The notes beneath the pieces are model-generated. The model saw only the letters and a list, made by a program, of their open reading frames with translations. It was not told the origin of the DNA and ran no database searches. Made by a program: the position numbers and the translations under genes. A stretch of DNA of 64,000 nt from Prado023 sp963777855 (GTDB lineage Bacteria; Actinomycetota; Actinomycetes; S36-B12; CAIYMF01). Below, in pieces: positions 29,798-39,125 of this stretch; within the stretch, counting starts at the first letter, position 1, and each line of letters starts with the position of its first letter. Location of the stretch: positions 221,467-285,466 of the forward strand of contig CAVZRW010000009.1 of NCBI GenBank assembly GCA_963777855.1, written 5' to 3'.

Positions 29798-30267
29798 CGG
29801 GTACCCCATGTGTAGATCTGCTTGCGCAGCTTCAAGTAGACGAATGTCTCGGTGCTCCGCACGCCGGGAATGGAGCGGATCTTGCTGTTCATGATGTCCA
29901 GGAGGTGGTCGTCGTCCTCGCACACGACCTCGGCGAGGATGTCGAACCCGCCGGCGGTGATGACCACGTAGTCGACCTCCTCGAGCTCGGCGAGGCGATC
30001 GGCGACGGCCGTGATGTCGCCGTCCACCCGGATGCCGAGCATCGCGGCGCGTGGGAACCCGACCTGCATGGGGTCGGTCACCGCGACGATCTGGATGACG
30101 CCGCCGTCGACGAGTCGCTGCACCCGCTGGCGCACCGCTGCCTCCGAGAGCCCGACGGCCTTGCCGATGGCCGCGTATGGCCGTCGTCCATCCTGCTGCA
30201 ACTGCTCGACGATGGCCTTGGCCGTGTCGTCAAGGGGCACCGGCCGAGGCCTCGCTGACTGCTGCAT
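29794..30267 (-). CDS. Lrp/AsnC-family regulator
   Basis: The first 60 residues carry the helix-turn-helix (IVEQLQQDGRRPYAAIGKAVGLSEAAVRQRVQRLVDGGVI). The C-terminal RAM domain (AAMLGIRVDGDITAVADRLAELEEVDYVVITAGGFDILAEVVCED) binds amino-acid-like effectors and drives oligomerisation. It overlaps the aminotransferase gene by four bases and is divergent from an aminobutyraldehyde-type dehydrogenase; the gap between holds a good operator candidate. It probably senses a polyamine pathway intermediate and controls both directions. Confidence 0.88.
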   Translation of the reverse strand: MQQSARPRPVPLDDTAKAIVEQLQQDGRRPYAAIGKAVGLSEAAVRQRVQRLVDGGVIQIVAVTDPMQVGFPRAAMLGIRVDGDITAVADRLAELEEVDYVVITAGGFDILAEVVCEDDDHLLDIMNSKIRSIPGVRSTETFVYLKLRKQIYTWGTR

Positions 30268-30320
30268 GGGCGCTATGGAAGCGCATCACACCCACGGCTG
30301 GCAAGCGAAACGGTGGGATT

Positions 30321-30349
30321 CGATGCGTGATTCCACGAAATACGCATCG
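30321..30349. promoter_or_regulatory. Candidate Lrp operator
   Basis: CGATGCGT (30321-30328) and ACGCATCG (30342-30349) are perfect inverted arms, with ATT/AAT symmetry extending inward and an AT-rich centre. It lies about 54 bases before the Lrp start and 137 bases before the divergent aldehyde dehydrogenase start, a normal place for an Lrp/AsnC site. Confidence 0.6.
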
Positions 30350-30485
30350 GATGGTCACTTGGACGACGAATAGGATCGTGCCTGAGGCTGCCTGGCAGCG
30401 GGGCGTCGGATAGACTCGCGGGCGCATCGAGCGCCGCCTGCACCGCTACCGCCGCGGCACTTTGACCACCTGGAGGAGAATCCCC

Positions 30486-31928
30486 GTGAGCCGTACCATC
30501 CGCAACTTCATCAACGGCGAGCCCGTCGACTCGGTGTCGGGGCAGACCAGCGACCTGGTCAACCCCTCGACCGGAGAGGTCTTCGCCCAGGCTGTGGTGT
30601 CCAACGCCGAGGACGTCGACCGCGCCTACCGCGCCGCCTCGGATGCGTTCGACTCCTGGAGCCAGACCACGCCCTCGCAGCGCCAGGCTGCCCTGCTGCA
30701 GATCGCCGACATCGTCGAGGCCAACGCCGACGAGCTCGTGGCGCTGGAGGCCGAGAACACCGGCAAGCCGCTCGCGGTGACCCACGCCGAGGAGATGCCG
30801 CCGATGATCGACCAGATCCGGTTCTTCGCCGGCGCGGCGCGGATCCTCGAGGGCCGGGCCAGCGGCGAGTACATGAAGGGCTTCACGTCGATCATCCGCC
30901 GCGAGCCGGTCGGCGTCATCGGCCAGGTGACCCCGTGGAACTACCCGATGATGATGGCGGTGTGGAAGTTCGCGCCGGCGATCGCGGCGGGCAACACCGT
31001 GGTGCTCAAGCCCTCGGACACCACCCCGGTCAGCACCGTGCGGATGGCCGAGCTGTTCGCAGACGCGCTGCCCGCCGGCGTGCTCAACGTGGTGACCGGT
31101 GACCGGACCACCGGCCAGGCGCTCGTCGAGCACCCGCGGCCGGACATGGTCTCCATCACCGGCTCGGTGCGCGCGGGCATGGCGGTGGCCACCAGCGCTG
31201 CCGCCGATGTCAAGCGCGTGCACCTCGAGCTCGGCGGCAAGGCCCCCGTGGTCGTCTTCGAGGACGCGGACATCGCTGCCGCTGCCGAGTGGCTGGCCGT
31301 GGCCGGCTACTTCAACGCGGGCCAGGACTGCACCGCCGCCACGCGCGTGCTGGTGGCCGACGCCATCCACGACGAGTTCGTCGCCGCGCTGGCCGAGCAG
31401 GCCCGCAACACCGCCACCACCTACGACAACGGACCCGAGGACCCCGACGCGCTCGTGCCCCCGATGAACAACGAGCGCCAGATGCAGCAGGTGCTCGGGT
31501 TCCTGGAGCGCACCCCGTCGCACGCCGAGATCGTGGCCGGCGGCTCCCGTCAGGGCGACCACGGGTTCTACGTGCCGCCGACGGTCGTCTCCGGCCTGCT
31601 CCAGGACGACGAGATGATCCAGAACGAGATCTTCGGCCCGGTCATGACCGTGCAGCGCTTCGCCGACGAGGCGCAGGCCCTGCAGTGGGCCAACGGCGTG
31701 CCCTACGGCCTGGCCTCCTCGGTGTGGACCAAGGACATCGCCCGCGGCATGCGGATGGCCAAGCACCTGGACTTCGGCGCGGTGTGGATCAACACCCACA
31801 TCCCGCTGGTCGCCGAGATGCCGCACGGTGGGTTCAAGCACTCCGGCTACGGCAAGGACCTGTCGATGTACGGGTTCGAGGACTACACCCGCATCAAGCA
31901 CGTGATGATCAGCCTCGACGAGGACTGA
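30486..31928 (+). CDS. Aldehyde dehydrogenase, gamma-aminobutyraldehyde type (first copy)
   Basis: NAD-dependent oxidation of an amino-aldehyde to the acid (for example 4-aminobutanal to GABA) is the likely reaction. The 480-residue protein shows GQVTPWNYPMMMAVWKFAPA, VVLKPSDTTP, the NAD-binding ITGSVRAGMAV, HLELGGKAPVVVFEDAD with catalytic Glu and YFNAGQDCTAATRVLVAD with catalytic Cys. The Cys context GQDCTA is typical of PatD/PuuC-like aminobutyraldehyde dehydrogenases. GTG 30486 follows a strong GGAGGA site; a start at 30462 in the same frame is less likely. It is divergent from the Lrp operon. A second, similar gene is at 35164. Confidence 0.87.
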   Translation: MSRTIRNFINGEPVDSVSGQTSDLVNPSTGEVFAQAVVSNAEDVDRAYRAASDAFDSWSQTTPSQRQAALLQIADIVEANADELVALEAENTGKPLAVTHAEEMPPMIDQIRFFAGAARILEGRASGEYMKGFTSIIRREPVGVIGQVTPWNYPMMMAVWKFAPAIAAGNTVVLKPSDTTPVSTVRMAELFADALPAGVLNVVTGDRTTGQALVEHPRPDMVSITGSVRAGMAVATSAAADVKRVHLELGGKAPVVVFEDADIAAAAEWLAVAGYFNAGQDCTAATRVLVADAIHDEFVAALAEQARNTATTYDNGPEDPDALVPPMNNERQMQQVLGFLERTPSHAEIVAGGSRQGDHGFYVPPTVVSGLLQDDEMIQNEIFGPVMTVQRFADEAQALQWANGVPYGLASSVWTKDIARGMRMAKHLDFGAVWINTHIPLVAEMPHGGFKHSGYGKDLSMYGFEDYTRIKHVMISLDED

Positions 31929-31983
31929 CCCCCCACGCATCGCCCGGGCTGGTTCGCGCGACCCGCCGCCCGCTCCACGCGGA

Positions 31984-32048
31984 GAATCTCCCGTTCCTCG
32001 TCGAATCTCCCCGAAGGACGCGGAGATTCGAGCACAAACGGGAGATTC
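31984..32048. repeat. Nested intergenic palindrome, family 1 copy c
   Basis: Outer arms GAATCTCCCGTT (31984-31995) and AACGGGAGATTC (32037-32048) are perfect; inner arms TCGAATCTCC (32001-32010) and GGAGATTCGA (32022-32031) are perfect. It lies between the convergent dehydrogenase and multicopper oxidase genes and shares CGCGGAGA and CGAGCAC words with copy b. Confidence 0.75.
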
Positions 32049-32079
32049 CTCGCGGGGGCGGCGGGCGGCGCGCCGCGGG

Positions 32080-33573
32080 TCAGGGGGTGTCCATGGGGTC
32101 GGGTGGGGGGGTGGGAGTCTGGCCTGGGGCCACCACCACGAACTGGCCCATCAGGCCCGAGTCCTCGTGCCAGAGCAGATGGCAGTGGTACATGAACGGC
32201 CACTGCGGGTCGGCGTAGTCGGTGAACCGGGCGATGATCCGCACCTGGGATCCCGGCGGCAGGTAGACGGTGTCCTTCCATCCGGCGAACTGCGCCGGGG
32301 GAGGGTCGCCGTCGAGGTCGAGCACCTGGAACTGCACGGTGTGCACGTGGAAGTTGTGCGGCTGGGGGTCGCGGTTGCGCAGCACCCAGACCTCCGTGGC
32401 GTCCAGCGGCACGACCTCGTCGATGCGGCCGAGGTCGACGGGGCGGCGGTTGATGATCTGCGCGTTGATCGTGAACGTGCGGGTCCGATCGGCTGAGGCC
32501 TCGGGGATGCGCGGCACGTCGGCCAGGGTCGCCGGGACCGGTCCGCTGGGTGTGAGGGCAGCCGCGGCCCGGAGCTCCAGCACGTCGAAGCTGCCCGCGC
32601 CGAACCGGGAACCGGAGCCCACCCGCGAGCCGAAGTCGGGGTCCTCGCTGCGCAGCCGCACGGTCTCGCCCGGCTGCATGCCGAGCACGATCTCGGCCCG
32701 CTCGCCCGGCGACAGCTGGATCGCCGAGGTTCGCACCGGCGAGGCCAGCAGTCCGCCGTCGGAGCCCACCACGTCGAAGTCGCGGCCGTCGGAGATCGCG
32801 AAGCGGTAGATCCGTGCCGTGGAGGCGTTGAGCAGGCGCAGCCGGGTGAGAGTGGCGCGGACGTCGAGGTAGGCCCCCACGGTGCCGTTGACCAGGATCG
32901 TGCGGCCCAGGAACCCGGTGGAGCTCGGGCCCGTCTGGTTGAACTCCAACTGGCCGTCGTCGTCGAAGGTCTTGTCCTGCACGATGACCGGGATGTCGTC
33001 CACGCCGTACGCGTCGGGCAGGTCCGGCCCGCCGGCGGGATCATCGACCAGGATCATCCCGGCGAGGCCGTTGTAGACCTGCGCGGCGGTCCGACCGTGC
33101 GGATGCGCGTGGTACCAGAGGGTCGCGGCCGGCTGGTCCACCGTCCAGGTGGGCTGCCAGGTGGCGCCCGGCTCGATCATCTGGTGCGGGCCGCCGTCCA
33201 TCCGGGCGGGCACGTGCATCCCGTGCCAGTGCAGGGTTGTCGACTCCGCCAAGGTGTTGTGCACGTCGACGGCCACGGACTCCCCGCGCGCCATTCGCAG
33301 GGTGGGGCCCAGGTAGGTGCCGTTGACGCCCAGTGTCTGGGTCAGGGCGCCACGGCTGAAGTCGGTGCCTCCGGCCTGCACCGTGAGGTCGAACCGGCGG
33401 GTGCCGCCCACGACCGTCCCGGACTCCAGCGCCGGGATCGCCAGCGGATGCTCGAACGCCTCGGCCGCGATGGGGGAGGAGGGCATCGTGGCGCATGCGC
33501 CCAGCAGGAGCAGGGGCGCCACGAGCCGGGCTGCGCAGGAGACCGAGCGTCGCACGGGGGCACCCTGCCACAT
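32080..33573 (-). CDS. Multicopper oxidase lipoprotein
   Basis: This exported laccase-like enzyme oxidises a substrate at a type 1 copper and reduces oxygen at a trinuclear cluster. The N-terminus is a lipoprotein signal (LLLLGACAT). All four copper motifs are present in order: TLHWHGMHVP, LWYHAHPHGRTAAQVYNGLAGM, PHNFHVHTVQF and MYHCHLLWHEDSGLMGQFVV, the last with the Cys-His type 1 ligands and an axial Met. The order and spacing fit the CueO/SufI-type three-domain family. Start at ATG 33573 is chosen because upstream in-frame sequence is simple Gly/Arg repeat. A Met-rich loop as in CueO is not obvious, so a copper-resistance role is uncertain. Confidence 0.87.
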   Translation of the reverse strand: MWQGAPVRRSVSCAARLVAPLLLLGACATMPSSPIAAEAFEHPLAIPALESGTVVGGTRRFDLTVQAGGTDFSRGALTQTLGVNGTYLGPTLRMARGESVAVDVHNTLAESTTLHWHGMHVPARMDGGPHQMIEPGATWQPTWTVDQPAATLWYHAHPHGRTAAQVYNGLAGMILVDDPAGGPDLPDAYGVDDIPVIVQDKTFDDDGQLEFNQTGPSSTGFLGRTILVNGTVGAYLDVRATLTRLRLLNASTARIYRFAISDGRDFDVVGSDGGLLASPVRTSAIQLSPGERAEIVLGMQPGETVRLRSEDPDFGSRVGSGSRFGAGSFDVLELRAAAALTPSGPVPATLADVPRIPEASADRTRTFTINAQIINRRPVDLGRIDEVVPLDATEVWVLRNRDPQPHNFHVHTVQFQVLDLDGDPPPAQFAGWKDTVYLPPGSQVRIIARFTDYADPQWPFMYHCHLLWHEDSGLMGQFVVVAPGQTPTPPPDPMDTP

Positions 33574-33794
33574 CCGCCGCCCGGCTCGGGTCCCGCGGGG
33601 CGTGCCCGGCCCGGTTTCCCGGCCCGGTCCCGCGGGGGATGACCGGCCTCGTCCCCAGGTTCCCGCCCGGCCTGTCCCCAGGATCCCGCCCCGCCAGGTC
33701 CCGCCCACCCCACCGCGCCCCACCCGGCCCACGCGGCGTCCCGTGAAGGTCCCGTGGCCCTGCATCGGGCGCCCGGCCCCACTAGCGTTGCGGG

Positions 33795-34802
33795 ATGACC
33801 AAGGTGACTGTCTTCGACACCAAGCGCTATGACCGTGAGCACCTCGGCAAGGCCCTCGAGGCGGCCGGCCTGGACGTGAAGTTCCGCGAGTTCCGGCTCT
33901 CGCCGGACACCGTGGAGACTGTCGGCGACGACGTCGACGTGGTGTGCGTGTTCGTCAACGACAAGGTGAACCGCGAGGTGATCGAGCAGTTGGCCGCCAA
34001 GGGCGTGTCGATGATCGCCCTGCGCTGTGCCGGGTTCAACGGCGTGGACCTGCAGGCTGCCCAGGAGCACGGGATCCTCGTGGCGCGGGTGCCCGCGTAC
34101 TCCCCGTACGCCGTGGCCGAGCACGCCGTGACCCTCGCGATGGCGCTCAACCGGCACATCCCGCAGGCCAACCGGCGCGTGCGCGACATGAACTTCACCC
34201 TCGACGGCCTTGTGGGCTTCGACATGCACGGCAAGACCGTCGGGCTGATCGGGACGGGAAAGATCGGCAAGATCACGGGGCAGATCTTCAAGGGCTTCGG
34301 GATGCGGGTCATCATGTGGGATCCCTACCCGGACCCCGCGTGGGCGGCCGAGCACGGCCTGGAGTACGTCACCCTCAGCGAGATCGGCCAGGAGGCCGAC
34401 ATCGTCTCGCTGCACGTGCCGCTGTTCCCCGAGACGCACCACATCATCAACGATCTGGTGCTGGCCGCGCTGAAGCCCGGCGTGATCCTCATCAACGTCA
34501 GCCGCGGGGCCCTGGTGGACACGGTGGCCCTCATCGAGGCCCTGAAGTCCGGCCACGTCGGCGGTGTGGGCCTCGACGTGTACGAGGAGGAGGAGGGCAA
34601 GTTCTTCGAGGACCTCTCCGGCGAGGTCATGGCCGACGACGTGCTCGCCCGCCTGATGACCTTCCCCAACGTGATCGTCACCGCGCACCAGGCGTTCCTG
34701 ACCCGGGAGGCCCTCGACGAGATCGCGCGGGTCACCACCGAGAACATCTCGATGCACGGCAGCGGGGGCGAGGTCGACCCCACCCACCTCGTCACACCCT
34801 GA
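33795..34802 (+). CDS. ldhA: D-lactate dehydrogenase-type 2-hydroxyacid dehydrogenase
   Basis: The enzyme interconverts a 2-oxoacid and a D-2-hydroxyacid with NAD(H), most likely pyruvate and D-lactate. The 335-residue protein shows VFDTKRYDREHL at the N-terminus, RCAGFNGVDL in the substrate loop, the Rossmann motif TVGLIGTGKIGKITGQIFKGFG, the INVSRGALVDT arginine, the DVYEEEEGKFFED segment and the catalytic histidine in IVTAHQAFLT. These features are those of LdhA. It starts at a clear ATG after a GC-rich simple-sequence gap, is intact and probably monocistronic. Confidence 0.87.
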   Translation: MTKVTVFDTKRYDREHLGKALEAAGLDVKFREFRLSPDTVETVGDDVDVVCVFVNDKVNREVIEQLAAKGVSMIALRCAGFNGVDLQAAQEHGILVARVPAYSPYAVAEHAVTLAMALNRHIPQANRRVRDMNFTLDGLVGFDMHGKTVGLIGTGKIGKITGQIFKGFGMRVIMWDPYPDPAWAAEHGLEYVTLSEIGQEADIVSLHVPLFPETHHIINDLVLAALKPGVILINVSRGALVDTVALIEALKSGHVGGVGLDVYEEEEGKFFEDLSGEVMADDVLARLMTFPNVIVTAHQAFLTREALDEIARVTTENISMHGSGGEVDPTHLVTP

Positions 34803-34816
34803 GGCCGAGCACGGCT

Positions 34817-34906
34817 GCGCCGACGGGCACGGCTGCACCAACGGGCACGGCTGCGCCGACGGGCACGGCTGCGCCGACGGGCACGGCTGCGCCGACGGGC
34901 GTGGCG
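34817..34906. repeat. 18-bp minisatellite downstream of ldhA
   Basis: Five head-to-tail copies of GCGCCGACGGGCACGGCT run from 34817, the second and last with two or three changes. They start 14 bases after the ldhA stop. The rest of the 34803-35163 gap is an AT-richer promoter-like stretch. Confidence 0.9.
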
Positions 34907-34995
34907 CGCACCTTCACGGTCACCCAACGGGTCCGACCGCTCACCTGACGTCACGCCTGTCTGCGGTTCCCCACGCGCCCTGCTAAATCCGTGTA

Positions 34996-35030
34996 AACAA
35001 CTGCGGCGGGCCACCGAAAACTGAGTTGTT
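34996..35030. promoter_or_regulatory. Inverted repeat before the second aldehyde dehydrogenase
   Basis: AACAACT (34996-35002) and AGTTGTT (35024-35030) are perfect arms 21 bases apart, in an AT-rich island about 135 bases upstream of the gene at 35164. It may be an operator or part of the promoter region of the pot operon. Confidence 0.4.
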
Positions 35031-35163
35031 ACCCCCCTACCCATGCGTTATCTTTCGGCTTCCGGAGATCAACCTTCGGTTCCCGTTGCCCGCGTCACCC
35101 TGAACCCACTGGATCCGGAGGCGGGGTGGACGCACGGGGGACCGCGACGCGCGAGGAGGGCCG

Positions 35164-36648
35164 ATGACGCTGCTCGGTCAGTTCATCGACGGCCAGCACG
35201 AGAAGGGCAGCGGTGGCACCGTCGAGGTGCACAACCCGGCCGACGGCACCGTGGTGGCCTCGCTCGGTGAGGCGTCCGTCGACGACGTGGACCGCGCGGT
35301 GGCCGCCGCCCACCGGGCCTTCCCGGCCTGGTCCGGCGCGACCCCGGGGGAGCGGGCGTCGGCGCTGATGGCCCTCGCCGACCGGATCGAGGCGCGTGCC
35401 GAGGAGTACGCGCAGGTCGAGACCGCTCAGTCGGGCAAGCCGATCAAGCTCACCCGCGAGTTCGACGTGCCGGGCTCGATCGACAACGTGCGCTTCTTCG
35501 CCGGCTCGGCGCGGATCCTCACCGGCATGGCGCAGGCCGAGTACGACGGCGTGCACACCTCCAGCATCCGCCGCGAGGCGATCGGCGTGGTGGGCTCCAT
35601 CGCGCCGTGGAACTACCCGCTGCAGATGGCCATGTGGAAGATCCTGCCGGCCGTCGCCGCGGGCAACACGATCGTGCTCAAGCCCGCCGAGATCACGCCC
35701 CTGACCTCGCTGATGGTCGCCGAGGACGCGGCGGCCGCCGGCATCCCCGCCGGCGTCATCAACGTCCTCACCGGCCCGGGCCGCACCGTCGGCGAGGCGC
35801 TGATCAGCCATCCGGATGTCTCCATGGTCTCGTTCACCGGCTCGACGCCCGTCGGCCGGCGCGTCATGGAGCTGGCCACCGGCACCGTCAAGCGCGTGCA
35901 CCTCGAGCTCGGCGGCAAGGCCCCGTTCGTGGTCTTCGACGACGCCGACCTCGACGCCGCGGCCAATGGTGCGGTCGCCGGGGCCCTGATCAACAGCGGC
36001 CAGGACTGCACCGCCGCCACCCGCGCCTACGTCCAGCAGCCGCACCTCGAGGCGTTCGTGGCCAAGGTCGCCGAGTTGCTCGACACCGTGCGCGTGGGTG
36101 ACCCGACCGACCCGACCACCGACCAGGGTCCCCTGGTCTCGCGTCGCCAGCAGGAGTCGGTGCACGGCTTCGTGGAGCGCGCCCTGGCCGAGGGGGCCAG
36201 CGCCGTGCGCGGCGGACGCATCCCCACCGGACCGTTGGCGCTGGGGTCCTACTACCCGCCCACCCTCGTCGTCGGCGCCGCGCAGGACTCCGAGATCGTT
36301 CAGCAGGAGCTGTTCGGGCCCGTGCTCGTGGTGCTGCCCTTCGACACAGACGACGAGGGCATCGCGCTGGCCAACGACACCCCGTTCGGCCTGGCCGCCT
36401 CCGCGTGGACCACCAACACCTTCCGTGCCCAGCGCGCGAGCCGCGAGATCGCGGCCGGCTGCGTGTGGATCAACGACCACATCCCGATCGTCTCCGAGAT
36501 GCCGCACGGCGGGTTCAAGGCCTCGGGCTTCGGCAAGGACATGAGCGTGTACTCCTTCGAGGAGTACACCCAGATCAAGCACGTCTCCTCCGACATCACC
36601 GGCGAGGTCCGCAAGGACTGGCACCGGACGATCTTCGGCGACCGCTGA
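35164..36648 (+). CDS. Aldehyde dehydrogenase, gamma-aminobutyraldehyde type (second copy)
   Basis: This 494-residue enzyme is a paralogue of the one at 30486: IAPWNYPLQMAMWKILPAVAAG, TIVLKPAEITP, SFTGSTPVGRRVM, VHLELGGKAPFVVFDDADLD and INSGQDCTAATRAYVQQ give the full NAD, Glu and Cys set. The ending FGKDMSVYSFEEYTQIKHV matches the YGKDLSMYGFEDYTRIKHV of the first copy. It starts the pot transporter operon: potD follows after 27 bases. With the transporter it suggests that aldehyde clearance is co-expressed with polyamine uptake. Confidence 0.88.
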   Translation: MTLLGQFIDGQHEKGSGGTVEVHNPADGTVVASLGEASVDDVDRAVAAAHRAFPAWSGATPGERASALMALADRIEARAEEYAQVETAQSGKPIKLTREFDVPGSIDNVRFFAGSARILTGMAQAEYDGVHTSSIRREAIGVVGSIAPWNYPLQMAMWKILPAVAAGNTIVLKPAEITPLTSLMVAEDAAAAGIPAGVINVLTGPGRTVGEALISHPDVSMVSFTGSTPVGRRVMELATGTVKRVHLELGGKAPFVVFDDADLDAAANGAVAGALINSGQDCTAATRAYVQQPHLEAFVAKVAELLDTVRVGDPTDPTTDQGPLVSRRQQESVHGFVERALAEGASAVRGGRIPTGPLALGSYYPPTLVVGAAQDSEIVQQELFGPVLVVLPFDTDDEGIALANDTPFGLAASAWTTNTFRAQRASREIAAGCVWINDHIPIVSEMPHGGFKASGFGKDMSVYSFEEYTQIKHVSSDITGEVRKDWHRTIFGDR

Positions 36649-36675
36649 CCGACTCCGACCCGAGGCAGGAACACC

Positions 36676-37895
36676 ATGACGGATCTGACCACCCCGAAGG
36701 CTGGCACGCCGATGCCGCGACGGCGCGTGCTCCAGGCCGCGGGCATCGGGGGCGCTGCCATGGTCGCCGCTGCCTGCGGTGCCCGGCCCCCGCGCACGGC
36801 GAGCAGCGGCGGCACCGAGGAGGTGCCTGCCCTCACCCAGCCAGATCAGTCGGCGACGTCCAAGGAACTCAACTGGTCGACGTGGGTCGGGTACATGGAC
36901 GAGGACGAGGAGGCCGGCACGCGGCCAACCCTCGACAGGTTCACCGAGAAGACCGGCATCAAGGTCGACTACCGGGAGGACGTCAACGACAACGCCGAGT
37001 TCGACGCCAAGGTCCGACCGCAGTTGGAGGCCGGGCAGGACATCGATCGCGACATCGTCGTCCTGACGGACTGGAAGGCCGCGGAGTGGATCCGAAAGGG
37101 CTTCGCCCAGAAGTTCGACCGCGCGTGGGTCCCCAACGCGCGCAACCTCATTCCGGCACTGCAGGACGTGCCCTTCGATCCGGAGCGGGACCAGACGCCT
37201 TCCCTGGCAATCCGGCTACGCCGGGCTGGGCTTCAACGCGAACCTGCTTGCAGGAGTTGACCGGGAAGTCCGAGATCAAGACGGTGGCAGAGCTTTGGGA
37301 CCCGGCCCTGAAGGGTCGCATGACGATCCTGTCGGAGATGCGCGACTCGGTCGGCGTGGTCATGCTCGCGCAGGGCAACGACCCGGCGGACTTCACGGAG
37401 GACGACTTCAACGCGGCGATCGCCGAGCTCCAGAAGCAGATGGACGCCGGCCAGATCCGCCAGGTGTCGGGCAACGACTACATCACGCGACATGGAGGCA
37501 CGGTGACGTCGTGGCAGCCATCGGCTGGTCCGGCGACGTGGCCGCGATCTCGGGGAGTCCCTTCGAGTTCGTGCTTCCCGAGTCTGGCGGGATGCTCTGG
37601 ACCGACAACATGCTCATCCCGGCCATGGCACGCCACCGCAACAACGCCGAGCGCCTCATGGACTACTACTACGACCCGGAGATCGCGGCACGAGCTGGCC
37701 GCCTAGGTGCAGTACATCTGCCCGGTGAAGGGCGCCCAGGAGGAGATGGAGCAAGATCGACCCGACGCCTGGTCGACAACCCCTTCATCTTCCCGACCGA
37801 GGAGGACCTGGCGAAGGTGACGCGTCTTCAAGGCCCTGACGTCCTCGGAGCAGGCCAAGTACGACCAGGCCTTCCAGACCCTCATCGGCAACTGA
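36676..37895 (+). CDS. potD: Spermidine/putrescine-binding lipoprotein, frameshifted
   Basis: PotD is the substrate-binding protein of the PotABCD transporter. The N-terminus has a twin-arginine signal with lipobox (PRRRVLQAAGIGGAAMVAAACG), so it is predicted to be Tat-exported and anchored. Following parts include LNWSTWVGYMDEDEE, TLDRFTEKTGIKVDYREDVNDNAEF and, in other frames, SVGVVMLAQGNDPADFTEDDFN, FVLPESGGMLWTDNMLIPAMA and the C-terminal SEQAKYDQAFQTLIGN. At least four indels are needed (about 37,205, 37,500, 37,705 and 37,820). All parts are collinear with PotD, so the gene is most likely intact in the organism. potA starts 25 bases downstream. Confidence 0.85.
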
Positions 37896-37920
37896 GCACC
37901 CGACCCGGAGGAGCACCACG

Positions 37921-39122
37921 ATGGCCACCGAAGCCCCCAAGCGGGTCGAGGACCTGCACCTGGTCCGCCTGACCAAGACCTACGGCGACCACAACGCGGT
38001 CGACGACCTGTCGCTGACCATCCCCGCGGGATCGTTCTTCGCCCTGCTCGGACCGTCGGGCTGCGGCAAGACCACGACCCTGCGCATGGTCGCCGGCCTC
38101 GAGGTCCCGACCGCCGGGATGATCCGGGTGGGCGAGAAGGACATCACCGTCGCTGCGGCCCTACAAGCGGCCGGTCAACACGGTCTTCCAGTCCTACGCG
38201 CTGTTCCCGCACATGGACATCTTCGAGAACGTCGCGTTCGGCCTGCGCCGCCGCGGGGAGAAGAACGTCGACGCCAAGGTCAACGAGATGCTCGAGCTCG
38301 TGGAGCTCGGGGCCATGGCCCGACGCAAGCCGGCGCAGATGTCCGGTGGCCAGCAGCAGCGCGTCGCGGTGGCCCGCGCCCTGATCAACCGCCCCGACGT
38401 CCTGCTGCTCGACGAGCCGCTGGGTGCCCTGGACCTCAAGCTGCGCCGCCAGATGCAGATCGAGCTCAAGCGCATCCAGACCGAGGTGGGCATCACCTTC
38501 GTGCACGTCACCCACGACCAGGAGGAGGCCATGACGATGGCCGACACCATCGCGGTGATGAACTCGGGGCGGATCGAGCAGATGGGCGCGCCCCAGGAGA
38601 TCTACGACACGCCGCACACGGCGTTCGCGGCGAACTTCCTCGGCCAGTCGAACCTGATCCCGGGCGAGGTCGTCGAGCGCGGCGAGCAGGTCACCGTGCG
38701 TGCGTTCGGCCAGGTGCTGACGCTCCCGGCCGAGAAGCTGAACTCGACCTCCGACCGGGTCATCGTCGGAGTGCGTCCGGAGAAGCTGCACCTGCACCGG
38801 GCCGGCGCCGAGTCCCCGGAGGGGCGCAACACCGTCAGCGGCGTCATCACCGATGCCTCGTTCTTCGGAGTCTCGACCCAGTACCTGGTCGCGACCCCGT
38901 GGGGCCAGGAGCTGATCGCGTTCGAGCAGAACATGAGCGCGGGCGACCGTCCCCCGGTCGGCGAGACGGTGGAGATGTCCTGGGAGCCCAGCCACTCCTT
39001 CGGCTTCGACGGCGGTGACAACCTGAACGCCGGGATCGAGGAGGACCTGCTCGAGGTGGGCCACTACACGGCCGCCGACGCCGAGGCCGGGCGTCGCCCC
39101 GACTCCGGTCGTGGGGGGCTGA
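37921..39122 (+). CDS. potA: Spermidine/putrescine ABC transporter ATPase, two frameshifts
   Basis: PotA hydrolyses ATP to drive polyamine import. Walker A is GPSGCGKTTTLRM (about 38,055). After an indel near 38,160 the frame continues with QSYALFPHMDIFENVAFGLR (Q-loop region), signature MSGGQQQRVAVARAL, Walker B LLLDEPLGALD and HVTHDQEEAMTMAD (H-loop). The C-terminal regulatory TOBE domain follows (FLGQSNLIPGEVVERGEQVTV, VGVRPEKLHL). A miscounted G run near 39,116 hides the stop; correcting one base places TGA at 39120-39122, four bases before potB. Without this the frame would run through potB. Confidence 0.88.
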
Positions 39123-39125
39123 TCG

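Noticed and set aside
34817..34906. 18-bp repeats as iteron-type origin
   Set aside because: No replication initiator gene nearby and the units are plain GC-rich minisatellite sequence.
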